DNA of 64,000 nucleotides from Flexilinea flocculi (GTDB lineage Bacteria > Chloroflexota > Anaerolineae > Anaerolineales > Anaerolineaceae). This document shows positions 1-7,955 of this stretch, piece by piece; the first letter of the stretch is position 1; each line of letters opens with the position of its first letter. A program made the position numbers and the translations under genes. The DNA is taken from contig NZ_DF968181.1 in assembly GCF_001192795.1 (NCBI RefSeq), positions 396,839 to 460,838 of the forward strand, given 5' to 3'. The notes under the pieces were generated by a model that saw only the letters and a list, made by a program, of their open reading frames with translations, searched no databases and had not been told where the DNA came from.

Positions 1-57
1 TGCGATTATGGCGATAATGTCAGCAGTGTGTCAGGATTATCCCTATTTGATCTTTAA
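1..57 (+). CDS. Possible C-terminal end of a truncated gene
   Basis: Frame 1 from the first base is open for 18 codons (ends ...SGLSLFDL) and stops with TAA, followed directly by a strong hairpin. This looks like the tail of a gene that begins before the window, but 18 codons are too few to identify a family, and chance is a real alternative. Confidence 0.35.
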   Translation, partial: CDYGDNVSSVSGLSLFDL

Positions 58-87
58 ATAATCATCCATTTCGGATTTCGAGAAAAC

Positions 88-130
88 AACGAATAGTCCG
101 CCGTTTTTTTTATGCGGCGGACTATTCGTT
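88..130. terminator. 16-bp perfect hairpin, probable transcription terminator
   Basis: Arms AACGAATAGTCCGCCG (88-103) and its exact reverse complement (115-130) enclose an 11-base loop that begins with seven T. It sits between the stop at 57 and the convergent stop of the glycosylase at 231, the expected place for a terminator. The T run is in the loop and not after the stem, so its efficiency as an intrinsic terminator is uncertain. Confidence 0.55.
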
Positions 131-230
131 TGTAACATGTGGACTTCTATGAAATATAGGGAACAGCCTCGATTTTATTTTTTCAAATTTTCCAACAGTC
201 TTGTGAGAGTGCTGATATGTTTTTAAATGT

Positions 231-1058
231 TCAGACTTCCGGTTGGCAGGTTGGACAAAAATAAACCGATCCGCCTAAATATGCTTGCTTAATAATCTGA
301 TTGCCGCAATTTGGACACGGATTCTGAAAGGTCAAGCTGGACAAGCGTGTCTGATATCTGCCTGATTGCCCAAACAAATCCTTCTCAGTGTTTCTTCCAC
401 CCAGCTCAGTCATTTCTCTTAGCGTGGTTTTTAATGAGGTGTATAGACGTTCGATGTCAGCAGCAGACAGGTTTTCTATTTTTGTTCGCGGATTGACTTG
501 CGCATTGAAGAGAATATCCTGAAGACAACCATTACCAAGTCCCGGAATCCGTTGTTCTGTTGCCAGAAACGCTTTGGCGCTTAATGTTTGTTTTGTGTTG
601 TGAAGAATTTTCTGAAAATATATAAAATTAAAAGCATCCGAGAGCGGTGAAGGTTTTTCCATCGCCGTAATGTAATAAGGACTCTCGTTTTCTCCATCTT
701 GAAAGAGCCATAATCCGCCGTACATCTGAACGGTACAGACAATGCTCGAATGATCCTCTAATTGGATATGCAATTGGTGCTTTTGCGGAACTGGATTCCC
801 TTCTGCAAGGTAACGTATATTCACGCCGTCATTGAAAAGCAAACGTAAATTATCACAGGAAATCTGAACAAATCCGGCAATCGCTTCCGCTTTTAAAAAT
901 TTTTTATGGAAAAGCCGATCCGGGTATCTGGCTGGATCGTCAAAGAAAAAAGCAAATTTGTGCGGAGATGTATTGACAATCACGTTGGTGATTGTCTTTT
1001 GAAGGACAGTTGCTTCAATTTGTTTCGATAGGGTTACTGCTTCCGGAATTTCAATCAT
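231..1058 (-). CDS. Nei/Fpg-family DNA glycosylase (endonuclease VIII type)
   Basis: Base-excision repair glycosylase of the Fpg/Nei superfamily, 275 residues from the chosen start. It has the helix-two-turn-helix segment (QRIPGLGNG followed by LQDILFNA) and a C-terminal zinc finger of two CxxC pairs (CPNCG and CPTC). The N terminus is MIEIPEAV: the PE pair that in classical Fpg/Nei follows the initiator Met is at residues 5-6, so the usual N-terminal proline nucleophile is not exposed in the predicted form. Start at 1058 is chosen because AGAGG stands about seven bases before this ATG; the upstream in-frame Met at 1103 lies inside a repeat element. Family membership is secure; substrate (oxidised purine or pyrimidine) is not determined. 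Confidence 0.88.
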   Translation of the reverse strand: MIEIPEAVTLSKQIEATVLQKTITNVIVNTSPHKFAFFFDDPARYPDRLFHKKFLKAEAIAGFVQISCDNLRLLFNDGVNIRYLAEGNPVPQKHQLHIQLEDHSSIVCTVQMYGGLWLFQDGENESPYYITAMEKPSPLSDAFNFIYFQKILHNTKQTLSAKAFLATEQRIPGLGNGCLQDILFNAQVNPRTKIENLSAADIERLYTSLKTTLREMTELGGRNTEKDLFGQSGRYQTRLSSLTFQNPCPNCGNQIIKQAYLGGSVYFCPTCQPEV

Positions 1059-1075
1059 GTCTGCCTCTATTTTTG

Positions 1076-1196
1076 CAGTAATTCGAAAATTAAAAAAATT
1101 CATTGTTGTTCTTATGATTCTGAGAGAAGCGCAAAATCATAAGAAAGAAAAATTTTCTTGATTATTTCGAAAAGTCAATCATATTTCGAATTGCCT
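1076..1196. repeat. MITE-like palindromic repeat, full-length but diverged
   Basis: Left end CAGTAATTCGAAAAT at 1076 and right end ATATTTCGAATTGC near 1181-1194, with an internal hairpin TTCTTATGATT / AATCATAAGAA around a GAGAAGCGC core. It lies 18 bases upstream of the glycosylase start codon and thus occupies that gene's promoter region. Flanking 9-mers match poorly (about 5/9), so any target duplication has decayed. Confidence 0.75.
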
Positions 1197-1251
1197 TATT
1201 TCTTTCTATCTTTTATCGATACGCTTTTTTGTGCAGTGGGATTCTCAAAAA

Positions 1252-2115
1252 TTAAATCGTTAATAAAAGAGAAAGCGTTCCTGCAACGATCAAAAATAAA
1301 CCAATGGTGCTTTTTCGATTTAATTTTTCTTTCAGGAAGATATACGCAAAAATTACTGTTAAAAGAATACTCAGCTTGTCAATGGGCACAACGATACTTG
1401 CCTGTCCATCTTTAAGTGCACGATAATAACATAGCCAGGATGCTCCGGTCGCAATACCGGAAAGACAAAGAAAGATCCATCCTCTTTTTTCAATGGTTTT
1501 AATGGTATGCTGCTTTCCTGTGATGAAAACGATTAACCAGGCCATAATCACAACGACAATGGTTCGCAAAGCTGTTCCTAAATTGGATTCAACTCCCTGG
1601 ATACCAATTTTCCCTAAGATGGAGGTCAAACTGGCAAACACCGCTGAGAGTGCTGCATAAATCAGCCATCGTTTATCTGTGGCTTTTACTTCGCTTTGTT
1701 TTTTGGTAATCATCAAGTAGGTTCCAATTCCAATGACGATCATTCCGATCAATTTAATAAGCGTGATTTTTTCTCCCAGGATAACAAATGCCAGGAGCAT
1801 TGTCAGAATGATACTGGACTTATCAACGGGTGTGACTTTATTGACATCTCCGAGCTGCAGAGCGCGAAAATAGCATAGCCAGGAAGCCCCGGTTGCCAAT
1901 CCGGACAAACCCAGGAAAAGATAGGTTTTTCCATTAATGTCTTGTATTGTGGTGTGTGAACCGACCAGGAAAACCATCAGCCATGAAAAAAGTAAAACGA
2001 CAACGGTGCGAATGGCTGTTGCGACATTTGAATCCGTGTTTCTGATTCCAATTTTTGCAAGAATTGCAGTAATCCCTGCAAACAGGGCTGATCCAAAAGC
2101 AAATAAAATCCACAT
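1252..2115 (-). CDS. EamA/DMT-family transporter
   Basis: Ten-helix inner-membrane carrier of the drug/metabolite transporter superfamily, 287 residues. Two tandem EamA halves are plain: GLATGASWLCYFRAL then TPVDKSS in the first half and GIATGASWLCYYRAL then VPIDKLS in the second, each preceded by a Gly/Ala-rich helix (ILAKIGI; ILGKIGI). Start at 2115 (MWILFAFG) places the first helix at the N terminus as is normal for the family; 32 further codons upstream are soluble, charged and unlike an EamA protein. Substrate cannot be predicted; relatives export amino acids, nucleosides or other metabolites. Confidence 0.88.
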   Translation of the reverse strand: MWILFAFGSALFAGITAILAKIGIRNTDSNVATAIRTVVVLLFSWLMVFLVGSHTTIQDINGKTYLFLGLSGLATGASWLCYFRALQLGDVNKVTPVDKSSIILTMLLAFVILGEKITLIKLIGMIVIGIGTYLMITKKQSEVKATDKRWLIYAALSAVFASLTSILGKIGIQGVESNLGTALRTIVVVIMAWLIVFITGKQHTIKTIEKRGWIFLCLSGIATGASWLCYYRALKDGQASIVVPIDKLSILLTVIFAYIFLKEKLNRKSTIGLFLIVAGTLSLLLTI

Positions 2116-2253
2116 AATTCGTATTCCAATACTCTGATATTTAGATTGTTTTTTCAAATCAAAAAAAGAGATCTTATTATATGCATGTATTGATGTAAAG
2201 CATAAATACATGTATATAACAAGATTTGATTTTACTCATTTTTCGAGTTGCTG

Positions 2254-5200
2254 TTAGTATTCCTCCAATAATTCCAAAAAAACCTCGACAATATTCGGAT
2301 CGAAATGTTTCCCGGATTGTTCTCGGATATACTCTTTTGCTTTTTCAGGTGTCCAGGCTTTCCGATAAGGTCGGTCTGAGGTTAACGCATCATAGACATC
2401 GACGATCGCAAACAGACGGGCTGCCAGCGGGATCTGATCCCCTTTCAATTTACGCGGATATCCGGTGCCATCCCATTTTTCATGATGGCAGTAAGGAATG
2501 TCAAGGCAGGTATGAAGGTATTCAATGGGTACCAGCATATTAAAGGCAAATTGTGGATGCCTCTGCATGATTCTCCATTCATCCTCCGTAAGGTGCCCCG
2601 GTTTCGATAAAATTCTGTCCGGAACGCCAAGTTTTCCGATGTCATGTAACATGGCTCCTCTTTGAATGAAAAGCAGTTGTTCGTTTTTAAAACCAAGCCG
2701 ATTTGCCAGGTGAATTGCCAGATTGGTTACTCGTTTCGTATGGTTCTCTGTCTCTTCATCGCGCATGTCCATTGCTTTTGACCAGCCTTCAATTGTCAAA
2801 TCATAAGCCTTCAGCAACTCCTGATTGGCTTGCTGAACACTGTTGTAAAGCTGGTAAGTTTTTACTGCAATAGCAGTTTGATTGGCGATAATTTTCAAAA
2901 ATCGGACCCAGTTGGTATCCGGCTGTAGTGGACTGCGGTGTAATAATTCCAAAACACCAATTAACTGCGAATCCGCTATCAGCGGTATTCCGAAGTACTC
3001 TCGAAATCCTTCCTCATTCATTGTGTCTAATAGAAATTCGTTAATGCCGGGTTCATCAAAGTTGACGTGTAATATTTGACGATTGAGGGCTGTATTCCCC
3101 GCCAGGCTTTCTCCGAGGAGAATTCTTCTTGGTAAGTGCGATTCGTCATAATAACCCGTTTGACAGGCACATTCCAGAATTTCTTCTTCCGAACGGTACA
3201 GGAAGAGAACTGCGGCATCCACTTTTAAACCAGTAACGACCTGATTAATGATCATGCTGTACGTGTTTTGAGCTTCCATATGTTCAATAACGGCTGTGTC
3301 AATTGTTGCCAGTGTCGTCAATTCAAAAATCCTCTGTTGCGTTTCGGAAAAGAGTTTCCCATTTTGAATACTGAGGCCAACCTGGTTTGCAACCACACTT
3401 AGCCATTCTATGTCTTCAGACTGAAAATCACGTTCCTGATGACATTGCAGTTCAATAATACCGATCGGTTGATCATCAATGACCAAAGGCAGCTGGCAAA
3501 TGATTTTAATATTATGAATTTCAGGATTTTTGAAAAAATAGACTCCGTTATGAATCTGTTCCGGACTGGCCAAAACAATAGGACTTCTCATACCAATTGC
3601 CAGTTGATATTCAGGTGATGATTGATGAAATTCGGTCGATGCGGAAAATTCCGGATTCAGTAAAATTTGTTGATCAGATGTGTGGATGATTTCCAGTTTC
3701 TGATTCTCTTTATCAATTAATGCCACTGAAAAAGTCCTGCAGCCAAGTATATTCACAAAGAAATTCTCGGCGATACTACAGATTCGAGATAATTCCCGAT
3801 AATTTGCAAGCTCTCGCCCTAATGCTGCGATCTGTTCCTGACGTTTTAAGTGAACTTTTAGAGATTCCGTGGAGGCTTTGATCTCAGTGATGTCCCAGGC
3901 CAAATCTGCGAGACGTGAGACAATTTGAACATCACGCTCTGAATAATCAACCGGTTTATTGCCAACGCCGATAATCGCAACGATTTTATTATTCCTTATA
4001 ACTGGCACAACTAATTCGCGCTCGATATTTACATGACCTTCCGGCATGCCCTTTTTATGGGGCAGATCGGAAAAATGATTATGGATAACTGGTTTTCGTT
4101 CCCAAACACAATCGACCCAAACACCTGCCTGACTGATTTTGTAACGAGGTTGATAATTCTGAACATGGCAATATTGTTCGATCGTACGTTTTGACCAGGC
4201 TCTCAGTGATATGTTTTCCTGATTATCTGAAAGAAAATGGAAAAAACCAACCTGGCTTCCTGTTAATTTTTCGATTTCATCCAATGTTTCCTGAAGCAGT
4301 TCCTGAAGACTGTGGTTGATGGAAAAATCATGCAAACGCAACCGCGATTGCATAATGTTTTCATTTTGCCGTTGTTCTGTGACATCTTCTTTGATTGCGA
4401 CAAATTGCCGGATTTCACCATTTTCATGGATCACCGGAGTGATGGTCAGTTTTTCAGAATAAAGCTGACCATCTTTCCTGCGATTAATAACTTCACCCTG
4501 CCAACTCTTTCCGGAAAGAATATCCTCCCACATTTTCTGATAGAAGTGCGAGTCCTGAACACCCGATTTCACCAAATCACCGGGTTTCTTACCATATGCT
4601 TCATCAAACGTATATCCGGTTAATTTTGTAAATGCCGCATTAACCCATTCAATTGAACCGTTCTGATCTGTGATCAGAATGGCATTGGCTGCAGATGAAA
4701 TTGCTGCTGATTGAAGCTGTAATTGGTTTTCAGTCAGTTTTCGATAGCTAACGTCCCTTGCAACCCAGATCGCTTTTTCATTTGAAATTGGTGAAATTGA
4801 CGCTTCGAACCAGATTTTTTTATTACCGATTAACAAAGCGTATTCGATATATTGCGTTTGCTGTGAATCCAATGCATTTTGAATTTTTTGAAGGTATTCT
4901 TCTGCTTGATCTCTCGGAAAAACGTCGCTCAGATGACAGCCTAAAAGTTCATCGGCCGGCCGAAATAATAAATCGGGATTTGTCTGCGGAATCTGCAGAT
5001 AGATACCGTCTCTGCTTAACACTAAAATGACATCCCGCATGGATAAAAACAGAGCGCGCAATTCTGCTTCGGAGATTGCCAATTCCTCGGCTGTTTTCTC
5101 GTTTTCCAGTTTCATTTGGGAAAGAATCAATGATTTTATTACGGTCTGGCCAAGAAATCGCAGACAATCCTTTAATAGAAAATCAACAGCGCCATCCTGA

Positions 5201-5532
5201 AGCACTTCTGGCGATTTTTGAAAATCGATATCATCTGCAACGATAAAAATGATCGGAATTTCGGATTGGTAGCTGCGTAAGAGATGCAGAGCAGTTGCTC
5301 CATTAAAACGCGGTAATACCCATTTTGATAGAATGATGTCCTTCGGGGATTCCAAAGCTTGCACATAACCTGTTTCGTCTTCTACTCGTACCCAATGGAC
5401 CTCAATCCCTTGTTCCCTGAGAATTTGGATCATATTCTCAGCATCTGACGGATCATCATCGATAACCAACACATTCAATGGAGATTGAAAAAAGCGAGAT
5501 TGATTCTTGAAATTCATTGTGTTATTTTGCAT
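2254..5532 (-). CDS. Multisensor protein with pseudo-receiver, PAS x2, GAF x3 and HD-GYP
   Basis: Predicted cytosolic sensor-effector of 1092 residues that would hydrolyse cyclic di-GMP. Domain order: receiver-like (about 15-130), PAS (155-265), PAS with ITDQNG and KLTGYTFDEA (270-390), three GAF-like domains (400-550, 565-725, 735-885), HD-GYP (905-1092). The HD-GYP motifs are intact: HTKRVTNL, HDIGKLGVP, HHEKWDGTGYP and DVYDALTSDRPYR, so phosphodiesterase activity is likely. The receiver keeps VIDDD but the phosphoacceptor position reads LSKWVLP, with Lys (AAA) where Asp is expected, so it should not be phosphorylated at the usual site. No membrane segment is seen. Start is uncertain: 5532 (MQNNT), 5517 (MNFKN) or 5661 are in frame, none with a good ribosome site. 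Confidence 0.9.
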   Translation of the reverse strand: MQNNTMNFKNQSRFFQSPLNVLVIDDDPSDAENMIQILREQGIEVHWVRVEDETGYVQALESPKDIILSKWVLPRFNGATALHLLRSYQSEIPIIFIVADDIDFQKSPEVLQDGAVDFLLKDCLRFLGQTVIKSLILSQMKLENEKTAEELAISEAELRALFLSMRDVILVLSRDGIYLQIPQTNPDLLFRPADELLGCHLSDVFPRDQAEEYLQKIQNALDSQQTQYIEYALLIGNKKIWFEASISPISNEKAIWVARDVSYRKLTENQLQLQSAAISSAANAILITDQNGSIEWVNAAFTKLTGYTFDEAYGKKPGDLVKSGVQDSHFYQKMWEDILSGKSWQGEVINRRKDGQLYSEKLTITPVIHENGEIRQFVAIKEDVTEQRQNENIMQSRLRLHDFSINHSLQELLQETLDEIEKLTGSQVGFFHFLSDNQENISLRAWSKRTIEQYCHVQNYQPRYKISQAGVWVDCVWERKPVIHNHFSDLPHKKGMPEGHVNIERELVVPVIRNNKIVAIIGVGNKPVDYSERDVQIVSRLADLAWDITEIKASTESLKVHLKRQEQIAALGRELANYRELSRICSIAENFFVNILGCRTFSVALIDKENQKLEIIHTSDQQILLNPEFSASTEFHQSSPEYQLAIGMRSPIVLASPEQIHNGVYFFKNPEIHNIKIICQLPLVIDDQPIGIIELQCHQERDFQSEDIEWLSVVANQVGLSIQNGKLFSETQQRIFELTTLATIDTAVIEHMEAQNTYSMIINQVVTGLKVDAAVLFLYRSEEEILECACQTGYYDESHLPRRILLGESLAGNTALNRQILHVNFDEPGINEFLLDTMNEEGFREYFGIPLIADSQLIGVLELLHRSPLQPDTNWVRFLKIIANQTAIAVKTYQLYNSVQQANQELLKAYDLTIEGWSKAMDMRDEETENHTKRVTNLAIHLANRLGFKNEQLLFIQRGAMLHDIGKLGVPDRILSKPGHLTEDEWRIMQRHPQFAFNMLVPIEYLHTCLDIPYCHHEKWDGTGYPRKLKGDQIPLAARLFAIVDVYDALTSDRPYRKAWTPEKAKEYIREQSGKHFDPNIVEVFLELLEEY

Positions 5533-5838
5533 AAACCTTATATGATTCAGGAATGATTTTTGGATATTGAATTGGACAAGGAGAAAAAAATTTACTTCAG
5601 ATAATAACGGATCAAGCCTTTCGATATTGCTACTGCAACTATAGACAGCATCAACTTTCATTATTCTGCTGTTTTAAAAGTTCTAATGATCCACTCGGCC
5701 GTTATGGCACAGGATGGAAACAGATATAGATAAAAAATTTTTCAATATGCTAATGAAATAATTTTTTTTTGAACGGATTCAACTATATATAATTATAGAC
5801 GATAATTGTCGATTTGTGTACGCACATGACTTAATGAA

Positions 5839-5962
5839 CAGCAATTCAAAATATAGGGAGGATTCTTTGTTGTTGTGATAGCTTTTGCGCTTCGCGAAAA
5901 ACATCACAGCAACAAGTTTTTCCCGATTGATTCGAATAGCAAGTCTATATTTCGAATTACTG
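5839..5962. repeat. MITE-like repeat, 124 bp, with perfect 9-bp target duplication
   Basis: Best-preserved copy. Ends CAGCAATTCAAAATAT (5839-5854) and ATATTTCGAATTACTG (5947-5962) are inverted repeats; inside is a hairpin TTGTTGTTGTGAT / ATCACAGCAACAAG with a TTTTGCGCTTCGCG tip. The nine bases CTTAATGAA occur immediately before (5830-5838) and immediately after (5963-5971) the element, exactly as expected for transposition with a 9-base staggered cut. Confidence 0.92.
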
Positions 5963-6029
5963 CTTAATGAATAAATGATTTAAAAAACAGGAAATAAATT
6001 TTTATTTCTTAATAGAGAAAAGAATAAGT

Positions 6030-6121
6030 GTTGTTGTGTTGTTGTTGCGCTTTGCGCAACAACAACACAACAACAAGATCTCCCTTTTTTCTTAAAGGCT
6101 TTTCCAAATTTCGAATTGCTG
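6030..6121. repeat. MITE-like repeat, left end lost, 21-bp perfect hairpin
   Basis: The right end AATTTCGAATTGCTG ends at 6121. The central hairpin is perfect over 21 base pairs: 6030-6050 pairs with 6054-6074, composed of GTT repeats and capped by GCGC-TTT-GCGC. The left terminal inverted repeat cannot be recognised. Confidence 0.8.
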
Positions 6122-6208
6122 AAATGGAACCGGTGAAATTTTCTTTGCCCGCGGTTATAATATGCTAAATTATTCAGAATATTTATCTCTTAACAATTCT
6201 TTCCATGT

Positions 6209-6332
6209 CAGCAATTCGAAATATTGAAAGAATTATTTATTGATGTGTTGTTTTTACGAGAAGCGTAAAAAACAACACGTCAATAAATTTTCTCTCTTTT
6301 CTCAAAGGGTTTTTCCAAATTTCGAATTTCTG
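6209..6332. repeat. MITE-like repeat, 124 bp, full length
   Basis: Left end CAGCAATTCGAAATAT (6209-6224), right end AATTTCGAATTTCTG (6318-6332), same length as the copy at 5839. The central stem is TGATGTGTTGTTTTTACG opposite CGTAAAAAACAACACGTCA. Flanking 9-mers match at 5 of 9 only. Confidence 0.85.
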
Positions 6333-6404
6333 GATGAATGTGCTCTTGATGATTTGCATGCGAAGACTATGATAATGAATCGAAATGTTTCGAAGGAATT
6401 AATT

Positions 6405-7202
6405 ATGTATCGAAAATTTGCGAAGACAATCGTGATCCTTATTTGTTTCCTGGCATTGTCTTCGTGCCGACAAAATAACCATGGGTCATCTTTGGATATT
6501 CACCATCTCAATGGGAAAAGAATTGGTGTCGTTTTAGCCTGGAGTTCCGATTATGTGCTTGATAAAAGAGATGATCTCAATATTTTTCGATACGATAAAA
6601 TGGCTGATGCGATTCTTGCTTTGAAATACAAAAAAATTGATGCATTGGCAATGGATCTCTTCTTTGCAAATTATTATTGCAGTATTCAACCCGGATTCCG
6701 TTATTTTGAAACACCTATTGGCTATGATCATTTCGTGATCTTTGTGAATCGCAACCGAAAGGATTTACTGAACCTGTTTAACCAATTTGCATCAGATTTC
6801 CAAAAGTCGCAAGCGTATCGAGAAATTTATAAAAAGATCATGCAGATGAAAGATGGTAATTATGAATCGTATGTCTTTCCGCATCAACAGGATGCGCCTG
6901 TTATTAAAATTGCTGTGGATCCATTATCGCCTCCTTATTCAGGTTATGACCTTCTTACTCATGAGATTGAAGGCTGTGATGTGGATATGATTCGGTTGTT
7001 TGCAGATCAATATGGTTTTCGGACAGAATTTATTCCCAGCACTTATGATGGACAAATCATGAATCTTAAATCCGGAAAGGCTGACATTATGATTACAGCA
7101 TTGTCGGAAATTTATCAGAAATATGCACAGCTTTCTAATGATTATCTAGTCAGCCGTACCTATACCGAGATGCCGATTGTCCTGATTGTTCCGGAAAACT
7201 AA
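6405..7202 (+). CDS. Amino-acid type ABC solute-binding lipoprotein with permuted lobes
   Basis: Predicted membrane-anchored binding protein of 265 residues. The N terminus MYRKFAK plus hydrophobic stretch ends in a lipobox LSSC (Cys 20). The order of the two family 3 lobes is unusual: the first half (LNGKRIGVV ... ILALKYKKIDAL ... YREIYKKI) resembles lobe 2 of such proteins, and the second half (IKIAVDPLSPPYSG ... GCDVDMIRLFADQYGF ... LKSGKADIMITAL) resembles lobe 1, where the protein ends. Start 6405 has AAGGA eight bases upstream and gives a proper signal peptide; upstream Met codons belong to the repeat. First gene of a three-gene transporter operon with the permease at 7257 and ATPase at 7952. 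Substrate unknown, probably a polar amino acid. Confidence 0.85.
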   Translation: MYRKFAKTIVILICFLALSSCRQNNHGSSLDIHHLNGKRIGVVLAWSSDYVLDKRDDLNIFRYDKMADAILALKYKKIDALAMDLFFANYYCSIQPGFRYFETPIGYDHFVIFVNRNRKDLLNLFNQFASDFQKSQAYREIYKKIMQMKDGNYESYVFPHQQDAPVIKIAVDPLSPPYSGYDLLTHEIEGCDVDMIRLFADQYGFRTEFIPSTYDGQIMNLKSGKADIMITALSEIYQKYAQLSNDYLVSRTYTEMPIVLIVPEN

Positions 7203-7256
7203 TTGGATTTGTGCTTTTTAGAGTCCTGATCAGATTTTTTTTAGAAAAGGAATTGA

Positions 7257-7955
7257 ATGATGTCTGAATTTATTTCCTATTTACAAAAAATGATTTATAC
7301 AAGTTTGATTTTTGAAAATCGATACCAATTTCTGTTGGAAGGACTTGGAATGACACTCCTGATTACAGTTTTGGCTTTTTTATTAGGAACAACTGCCGCT
7401 GTGGTTATTTGTTATGGCAAAATTCGTGGAAAACGAGCATTAAAAAAATTTCTGTCCGGCATGACTCAATTTTTTATCCGAATCCCTTGCCTGGTCCTGC
7501 TGATGGTTTTTAGTTATGTGATTTTTGCAGATGTACCGATGAGCGCTGTTGTAGTCGCTGTAATCGTTTTTTCTCTAAAAGCTTCTTCATCCATGAGCGA
7601 TTTATTCTACACAGCCATCATCACCGTTAATCCCGGTGAAGGAGAAGCAGCGCGTTCCCTGGGATTATCCCGGATGCAGACATTTATGCATGTGATTTTT
7701 CCACAAGCGGTTAAGGCAGCGCTTCCGCTTTATAAAAACCAATTTATTGCAACGTTGCAAGAGACCTCGATTGTTGGTTTTCTCGCGATTCAGGATTTAA
7801 CGCGTGCCAGTAGTATTATTGCAAGTCGTACCTTAGATCCATTGATTTCATTGTTCATTATTACAGTCAGCTATTTCTTGATCGGATGGACGGCTTCCTT
7901 TTTGCTCTCTTTTTTTGAAAAAGAGAAACATTTTACAGTTGAGGAGGCGCGATGA
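7257..7955 (+). CDS. Amino-acid ABC transporter permease (HisMQ/GlnP type)
   Basis: Inner-membrane permease of 232 residues with about five hydrophobic segments and the cytoplasmic EAA loop GEAARSLGLSRMQTFMHVIFP that docks on the ATPase (EAARSLG core, residues about 141-147). AAAAGGA stands seven bases before the ATG at 7257; a second ATG follows directly. Its stop overlaps the ATPase start (ATGA at 7952-7955), so the two are translationally coupled. As a single permease gene it probably acts as a homodimer with the lipoprotein at 6405. Confidence 0.92.
   Translation: MMSEFISYLQKMIYTSLIFENRYQFLLEGLGMTLLITVLAFLLGTTAAVVICYGKIRGKRALKKFLSGMTQFFIRIPCLVLLMVFSYVIFADVPMSAVVVAVIVFSLKASSSMSDLFYTAIITVNPGEGEAARSLGLSRMQTFMHVIFPQAVKAALPLYKNQFIATLQETSIVGFLAIQDLTRASSIIASRTLDPLISLFIITVSYFLIGWTASFLLSFFEKEKHFTVEEAR

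Larger units (their letters stand above)
5533..6404. other. Intergenic region, repeat-rich, no gene
   Basis: About 870 bases between divergent genes hold three successive copies of the palindromic repeat (5839-5962, 6030-6121, 6209-6332) and otherwise AT-rich sequence. Promoters of both flanking genes must lie here but none is obvious enough to call. The open frame that begins at 6240 is inside a repeat and is not the start of the lipoprotein gene. Confidence 0.8.

Noticed and set aside
5839..6332. Three successive repeats as a CRISPR-like array
   Set aside because: Units are about 120 bases, palindromic, with unequal spacing and individual insertion marks; no cas genes nearby.
6240..6404. 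N-terminal extension of the binding lipoprotein (start at 6240)
   Set aside because: These codons lie in a palindromic repeat; the signal peptide and ribosome site place the start at 6405.
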